From Kitasatospora sp. NBC_00240 (GTDB lineage: Bacteria > Actinomycetota > Actinomycetes > Streptomycetales > Streptomycetaceae), in assembly GCF_026342405.1 (NCBI RefSeq), contig NZ_JAPEMU010000001.1, positions 8,494,001 through 8,558,000 of the forward strand: a stretch of 64,000 nucleotides of DNA, given 5' to 3'. Of the stretch, positions 60,350 to 64,000 are shown in pieces; positions within the stretch are counted from its first letter, which is position 1, and each line of letters begins with the position of its first letter. The translations under genes and the position numbers were made by a program. The notes under the pieces are model-generated. The model saw only the letters and a program-made list of their open reading frames with translations, was not told the DNA's origin and did no database searches.

Positions 60350-61333
60350 TCAGTCGTCGGCCGGCAGTTCGGCGAGGGTGGCGATCACGTCCACCAGGGC
60401 GTCGCCGCGCAGAGCGGTGAGCGCCATCGGCCGGCCGATCGCGTCGGCCAGCATCAGCCGCTGCAGGGCCTGGGCGTTCGCGACGGGTTCCCCCTCGGCG
60501 GTGAGCAGCAGATCGCCGGCCCGTAGCCCGGCCCGGGCCGCGGGCGCCCCCGGGACGACCTCGACGACGCGCATCCCGTCGCGCCGGCCGGTCCGGGCGC
60601 GGAGCGCCGGCGGCAGCGGCGCGGGCACGCCCGCCAGCCCGAGGTACGCGCGGCGGATGCGCCCGTCGCTGAGCAGGGTGCTGATGATCAGACGGCTGGT
60701 GACGTTGATCGGGACGGCCAGGCCGAGGCCGTTCCCGGCCACCGCCGTGGTGATCCCGACCACCTGGCCGTCGGCGGTGGCGAGCGCCCCGCCGGAGTTG
60801 CCCGGGTTCAGGGCCGCGTCGGTCTGGATCACGTCGTCGATCACCCGGGTGGCGGTGCCGGTACGGGCCGGCAGCGACCGGCCCAGGGCGCTGACCACGC
60901 CCGCGGTGACCGTGCCCGCCAGCCCGAGCGGGTTCCCCACCGCGACCACCAGCTGGCCGACCAGCAGGGCGCCGGCCTCGCCGAGCCGCACCGGCGGCGG
61001 GGTCGCCGCGTCGGCCCGGAGCACGGCCAGGTCCGACAGCGGATCGGTGCCGATGGTGTGGAAGGGCGCGGTCGTGCCGTCCGCGAAGTCCAAGGTCCCG
61101 GCGTCGGCGTGCCCGACCACGTGGGCGTTGGTGAGCAGGAAGCCGTCCTCGGTGAACACCACGGCGGACCCGGTCCCGGACGCGAACCAACCGCCCCGGC
61201 TTCGCCGGAGCACCTGCAGCGCCGCCACCCGCGGCGTCAGCTCGGCGGCCACCGCGGTGACGGCCCGGGAGTAGGCGTCGAGACCGGCCCGTTCCGCGGG
61301 GGAGCGTCCGGGCTCGGGGAGTGTTCCGGACAC
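60350..61333 (-). CDS. HtrA/DegP-like serine protease with PDZ domain (S1C)
   Basis: A 327-residue trypsin-fold protease. The catalytic triad is visible: His in GFLLTNAHVVGHADAG, Asp in GTDPLSDLAVLRAD and Ser in AALNPGNSGGALATADGQVV. A C-terminal PDZ domain follows (RRDGMRVVEVVPGAPAARAG, LRAGDLLLTAEGEPV). No signal peptide or membrane anchor is seen from GTG 61333, which has AGGAGGG seven bases upstream, so it may be cytoplasmic, unlike most HtrA proteins. In-frame upstream starts (61366) add only a few residues. Likely role is degrading misfolded protein. Confidence 0.92.
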   Translation of the reverse strand: MSGTLPEPGRSPAERAGLDAYSRAVTAVAAELTPRVAALQVLRRSRGGWFASGTGSAVVFTEDGFLLTNAHVVGHADAGTLDFADGTTAPFHTIGTDPLSDLAVLRADAATPPPVRLGEAGALLVGQLVVAVGNPLGLAGTVTAGVVSALGRSLPARTGTATRVIDDVIQTDAALNPGNSGGALATADGQVVGITTAVAGNGLGLAVPINVTSRLIISTLLSDGRIRRAYLGLAGVPAPLPPALRARTGRRDGMRVVEVVPGAPAARAGLRAGDLLLTAEGEPVANAQALQRLMLADAIGRPMALTALRGDALVDVIATLAELPADD

Positions 61334-61683
61334 GGCTCGGCCCTCCTGGCCAGACACGGCGGCCACCGGCGCGTGGCCCGCCTCGGCCGGGGCGCATCAC
61401 GCCACGCCCGGGACCCCGTACCGGAGTGCTGCGCCCGCCTCCCGCCCTCGTCCGGTGGGCATGCACGCGGGTACCGGCCGGCGACCGGCTGCCGGTGCAC
61501 TCTCATCCTCAACAACGCCCGGCCCGCCGGACTTCCTGCCGGTCGGCCGGAAGGTTCGGCCGGCCAGGAACGGAAGGGCAGGAAGGGAAGGACAGGAACG
61601 GGCGGGGGACGATCCGCCTGGGCGGCGGTCGGTCCGTACGCCCGCGGGCCCGGAGCTCTCGACCGTCGCCGACGCGCCCCCTG
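61334..61683. other. Gap without a recognised gene
   Basis: About 350 bases between two minus-strand genes. A GGAAGG/GGCAGG-rich run at about 61558-61606 is the only feature. Promoter of the protease gene expected. Confidence 0.35.
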
Positions 61684-62316
61684 TCAGGGGTCGGACCGTA
61701 CCCCTCCGCCCGGCCTCGCCGCCGGCCGGAACTCTCCCGTCCCCAGCGTGACCGTGGCGCGCGCCAGCATCGGCCCCGCCTCCCGTCGCGCGAGCAGGGT
61801 CAGCTCGCCGACCCGCGCCGGACGGCCGCCGAGTCGCGCCTCGCACTCGGCGGCGAGCCCCCGTGGATCTCCCGTGCGGCCGAGCGACAGGTGCGGGGTG
61901 AACCCGGGGCGGCGGCCGGCGCACTGCGGGAACCGCTCCGCCAGCGCCTCGTGCAGCGCGGCCCAAGGCCGTCGATCGGCCGCGGCCGGATCGAGCCAGA
62001 CCGTGGCGTACCGGCGGTGCCGGAAGCTGTGCACCCCCTGCAGTCGCACGGTGAAGGGCGGCGTTCGGGCGGCCACCTCGGCCAGCAGCGGGGCCGCCCG
62101 CCGGAAGTCCGACTCGGGGACGAAACCGAAGAGCAGGTTGACGTGCGGCGGCCACCGGCGGACCTGCGGGTCGTGCTCCCAGCGGATGTCCTGGACCGCC
62201 GGCCAGAGCTCCGGCGGAGGAATCCAGGCCAGCGCCGTCCGGGGCGTCGGTGCGAGCTCGAGCACGGCCGGGGCGGCGGCCGCCCCGGCCTCGTCGGGAC
62301 TCGGCCACGGTTCCAC
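61684..62316 (-). CDS. 2'-5' RNA ligase/2H phosphoesterase-fold protein
   Basis: A 210-residue protein with two HxS/T-type motifs: PPHVNLLFGFVPE (HxN form) and FTPHLSLGRTGDP (HxS form). RYATVWLDPAAADRRPWAAL and LTLLARREAGPMLARATVTL match the LigT-like 2'-5' RNA ligase family (2_5_RNA_ligase2). The first motif has Asn where Thr or Ser is usual, so activity is uncertain. Start GTG 62316 is a best guess; the frame continues upstream into the repeats behind the next gene. It is the second 2H-fold gene in the window. Confidence 0.75.
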   Translation of the reverse strand: MEPWPSPDEAGAAAAPAVLELAPTPRTALAWIPPPELWPAVQDIRWEHDPQVRRWPPHVNLLFGFVPESDFRRAAPLLAEVAARTPPFTVRLQGVHSFRHRRYATVWLDPAAADRRPWAALHEALAERFPQCAGRRPGFTPHLSLGRTGDPRGLAAECEARLGGRPARVGELTLLARREAGPMLARATVTLGTGEFRPAARPGGGVRSDP

Positions 62317-62473
62317 CCGCCCATGGTCCGCCGCCGGCGGCCCGTACGGCGAACGGTGCGGCCAGTCACCCGGGCCCGCCGGTCGCTCATCCCGTCGGAC
62401 CTCCTTCTGTCCCGTCGGCCCGCCTCCGTCCGGGCCCAGGGTCGGACCGGCCGGACGACGGACCCCGACGGAC

Positions 62474-62572
62474 GCCTCCGCGGCGCCGGTGACCGGTGCC
62501 GGGAAGTACGCCTCCGCGGCGCCGGTGACCGGTGCCGGGAAGTACGCCTCCGCGGCGCCGGTGACCGGCCCC
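62474..62572. repeat. 36-bp tandem repeats copied from the 3' end of the hydrolase gene
   Basis: Units at 62474-62509 and 62510-62545 are identical; a third, 62546-62572, is partial. They match the last codons of the minus-strand hydrolase gene (62580-62607, encoding SEAYFPAPVA). They lie just downstream of its stop. Confidence 0.85.
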
Positions 62573-62576
62573 GGGC

Positions 62577-63536
62577 TCAGGCGACCGGCGCCGGGAAGTA
62601 CGCCTCGGACCAGCGGTCCAGCTCTGCGAAGACCTGGGCACGCGCCTGGTCGCCCGAGAGGACCAGATCGTGCATGCCGCCGTCGATCCGGACGGTGGTG
62701 ACGTGGCGGCCGAGGCGGGGGGCGAGGGCGGCGATGTCGTCGGCCCGCAGGATGGCGTCGGTCCGCAGCAGGGCCGGGTCCCACTTGGTGGTGACGGTGG
62801 ACGCGGTGGAAGCCATCAGCAGGACCGGGACGTCGATCCGCAGCCCCCGCCGGACCTCGCGCTGCCCGCGCTGGATGGCGGCGAGCCAGCCGGCGAAGAG
62901 CGGGAAGCCCGCGGCGGGCTTCAGGGTGAGGTCGAAGTCCCAGCTGCCCCGGTGGTCCCGGTGCAGGCTGTGGACGTAGTGCGGGTTGAGCGGCGCGGGC
63001 AGCTTGCGGGTGGCCGCCAGCCGGCCGAGGACGTCGATGGCCGGTGCCCCGATCGCGCGGACCGCCGGGGCGGCGGGCATGGAGAGGAACGGGCTGTTCA
63101 GGAAGAGCCCGTCCACCAGGCCGCGGCCGGCCCGCCGGGAGGCCCAGAGCGCGGCCACCAGACCCCCGGTGGAGTGGCCGTTGACGAGCAGCCGGGTGTG
63201 GCCGTCCAGATCGCGGATGACCCGGACGGCCTCGTCGATCTCCTCGTCGTAGGCGGCCAGGTCGCGGACGAAGTTGGGCGACTGGTGCGGTCGCAGCGAG
63301 CGCCCGTACTTGCGCAGGTCCAGGGCGTAGAAGGAGAAGCCGGCCGCGGTGAAGTGCTCGGCGAGGTTGGTCTGGAAGAAGTAGTCGGTGTAGCCGTGGA
63401 GGTAGAGGACGGCCTGCCGGGAGCCCGGGACCAGCCGCCTCACCAGGGTCGCGTGGACGGCGCCCTCCTCGTCGGCGCGCAGCGGCAGCTCGGCCGCCTC
63501 GTACGGTGCACCCAGGATGTCTTCGCGGAACTCCAC
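62577..63536 (-). CDS. Alpha/beta hydrolase, lysophospholipase/monoglyceride-lipase type
   Basis: A 319-residue hydrolase of the Hydrolase_4 group. Visible parts are AVLYLHGYTDYFFQTNLAEH with the HG oxyanion motif, FYALDLRKYGRSLRPHQSPN, the nucleophile elbow LVNGHSTGGLVAALWASR (Ser near residue 123), and the C-terminal His in VRIDGGMHDLVLSG. It likely acts on monoglycerides or lysophospholipids in the cytoplasm. Start GTG 63536. The last 10 codons have been copied downstream as tandem repeats. Confidence 0.92.
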   Translation of the reverse strand: MEFREDILGAPYEAAELPLRADEEGAVHATLVRRLVPGSRQAVLYLHGYTDYFFQTNLAEHFTAAGFSFYALDLRKYGRSLRPHQSPNFVRDLAAYDEEIDEAVRVIRDLDGHTRLLVNGHSTGGLVAALWASRRAGRGLVDGLFLNSPFLSMPAAPAVRAIGAPAIDVLGRLAATRKLPAPLNPHYVHSLHRDHRGSWDFDLTLKPAAGFPLFAGWLAAIQRGQREVRRGLRIDVPVLLMASTASTVTTKWDPALLRTDAILRADDIAALAPRLGRHVTTVRIDGGMHDLVLSGDQARAQVFAELDRWSEAYFPAPVA

Positions 63537-63824
63537 GTCTGACCCACCCGATCTCTGATCCGACCTGCCGTCACAGGTACCAATGCTTCAGGGAGCACCG
63601 ACGATACCGGCCGGTAGCCTTTCTGGTGGCAGCGACTCCGCGCCGGGCGCCTATGCTGCGGGAATGCTCAGAAATGTCGCCACCGGGCGGGCCCTTCCGG
63701 TCGCCTCCCGCTCGTCCCTCCCGTCGGGGCGCCGGAAAACCCCAGGTCAGCAGGGTGCGGCCGGCGGGATCAGGGTTCCGGCCGACCAGGTCCGACCCGG
63801 CACCCGGCAGCGGCGGGCGGCATC

Positions 63825-64000
63825 GTGAGCGGCGCCTCCGGTCGGTCCGGCTCGACCGACGCCACCCCCGGCCCGCCGTCGGACCAGCTGCCGGGCGCGC
63901 CCTTGGACGAGCCGGCCGACCCCGTGCCCGTGCAGCGCCAGGTCGACCTGGGGGTCGCCAAGCTGATGCCGGACATCGACCAGGACGGCGGCTGGCTGCT
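63825..64000 (+). CDS. Start of a spermidine-synthase-like protein (partial)
   Basis: 58 codons run off the window end. After a disordered Ser/Pro/Gly/Asp start, VQRQVDLGVAKLMPDIDQDG matches the opening of actinomycete spermidine-synthase-like proteins, which continue with a VDGxxQSxVDL segment outside this window. The enzyme fold would transfer an aminopropyl group or act as a related methyltransferase-fold protein. GTG 63825 gives the protein-like start. A TATGCT hexamer at about 63652-63657 may belong to its promoter. The assignment rests on few residues. Confidence 0.6.
   Translation, partial: MSGASGRSGSTDATPGPPSDQLPGAPLDEPADPVPVQRQVDLGVAKLMPDIDQDGGWL

Noticed and set aside
63664..63828. 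A 54-codon plus-strand frame before the spermidine-synthase-like gene
   Set aside because: Basic low-complexity sequence without homology; it ends inside the next start codon and is more likely leader.

Overview
The window is very GC-rich chromosomal DNA of a streptomycete-type actinomycete (Streptomyces or Kitasatospora). The evidence is strong third-position G/C bias, frequent GTG starts, GGAGG-type ribosome sites, ATGA/GTGA overlaps between neighbours, lipobox and Tat secretion signals, and a TTA codon in a permease. I saw no tRNA, rRNA or CRISPR array. The genus is inferred from style and gene content, not from a marker gene.

Layout. (1) 1-24 kb is an accessory patchwork: a UGT-type glycosyltransferase, a secreted ricin-B lectin, two AraC regulators, two alpha/beta and SDR-type enzymes, an FAD oxidoreductase, a methyltransferase, a PH-domain protein, a HEAT-like protein, an RNA 2',3'-cyclic phosphodiesterase and lipoproteins. 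It holds many broken genes: an SMI1/KNR4 gene, an RCC1-repeat gene, a beta-lactamase-fold gene with an internal deletion, a cut-short MerR gene, and a family of secreted cysteine-pair proteins, one of which carries an internal inversion. (2) 24.3-51.2 kb is a beta-mannan utilisation region: a ROK kinase, an ABC transporter (binding protein plus two permeases), four LacI regulators, mannose-6-phosphate isomerase, three secreted GH5 enzymes (one with CBM2, one with two CBM10 modules), a cytoplasmic GH2 beta-mannosidase and an orphan second binding protein. It is interrupted by an NCS1 permease/isochorismatase-fold pair (38.7-40.8 kb) and by a coupled integrase/XRE/recombinase trio (42-45 kb). 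(3) 51.4-57.1 kb is a compact class I lanthipeptide-type cluster: a 256-residue precursor-like protein with an FDLD leader motif and a Cys/Thr-packed C-terminus, a LanC cyclase and a full-length LanB dehydratase. (4) 57.2-64 kb is mostly housekeeping-like: a DUF4232 lipoprotein, a small acidic protein, a secreted protein, an HtrA-like protease, a 2'-5' RNA ligase-fold protein, a lysophospholipase-like hydrolase and the start of a spermidine-synthase-like gene.

How the genes work together. Secreted GH5 enzymes would cut mannan outside the cell, the transporter would import manno-oligosaccharides, GH2 beta-mannosidase would release mannose, the ROK kinase would phosphorylate sugar, and ManA would feed fructose-6-phosphate to glycolysis. 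Two sets of LacI-type palindromes support this reading. One, AAYCGGTTAACC-like, lies before both extracellular GH5 genes at 36.9 and 49.9 kb, the divergent binding-protein/GH2 pair, and the LacI gene at 35.2-36.2 kb itself. The other, centred on AACGTT, lies between the ROK kinase and the transporter.

The most promising candidate for something undescribed is the lanthipeptide-type locus. Its product would have about 19 Cys and 20 Ser/Thr in roughly 84 residues, and no protease, exporter or immunity gene is seen beside it.
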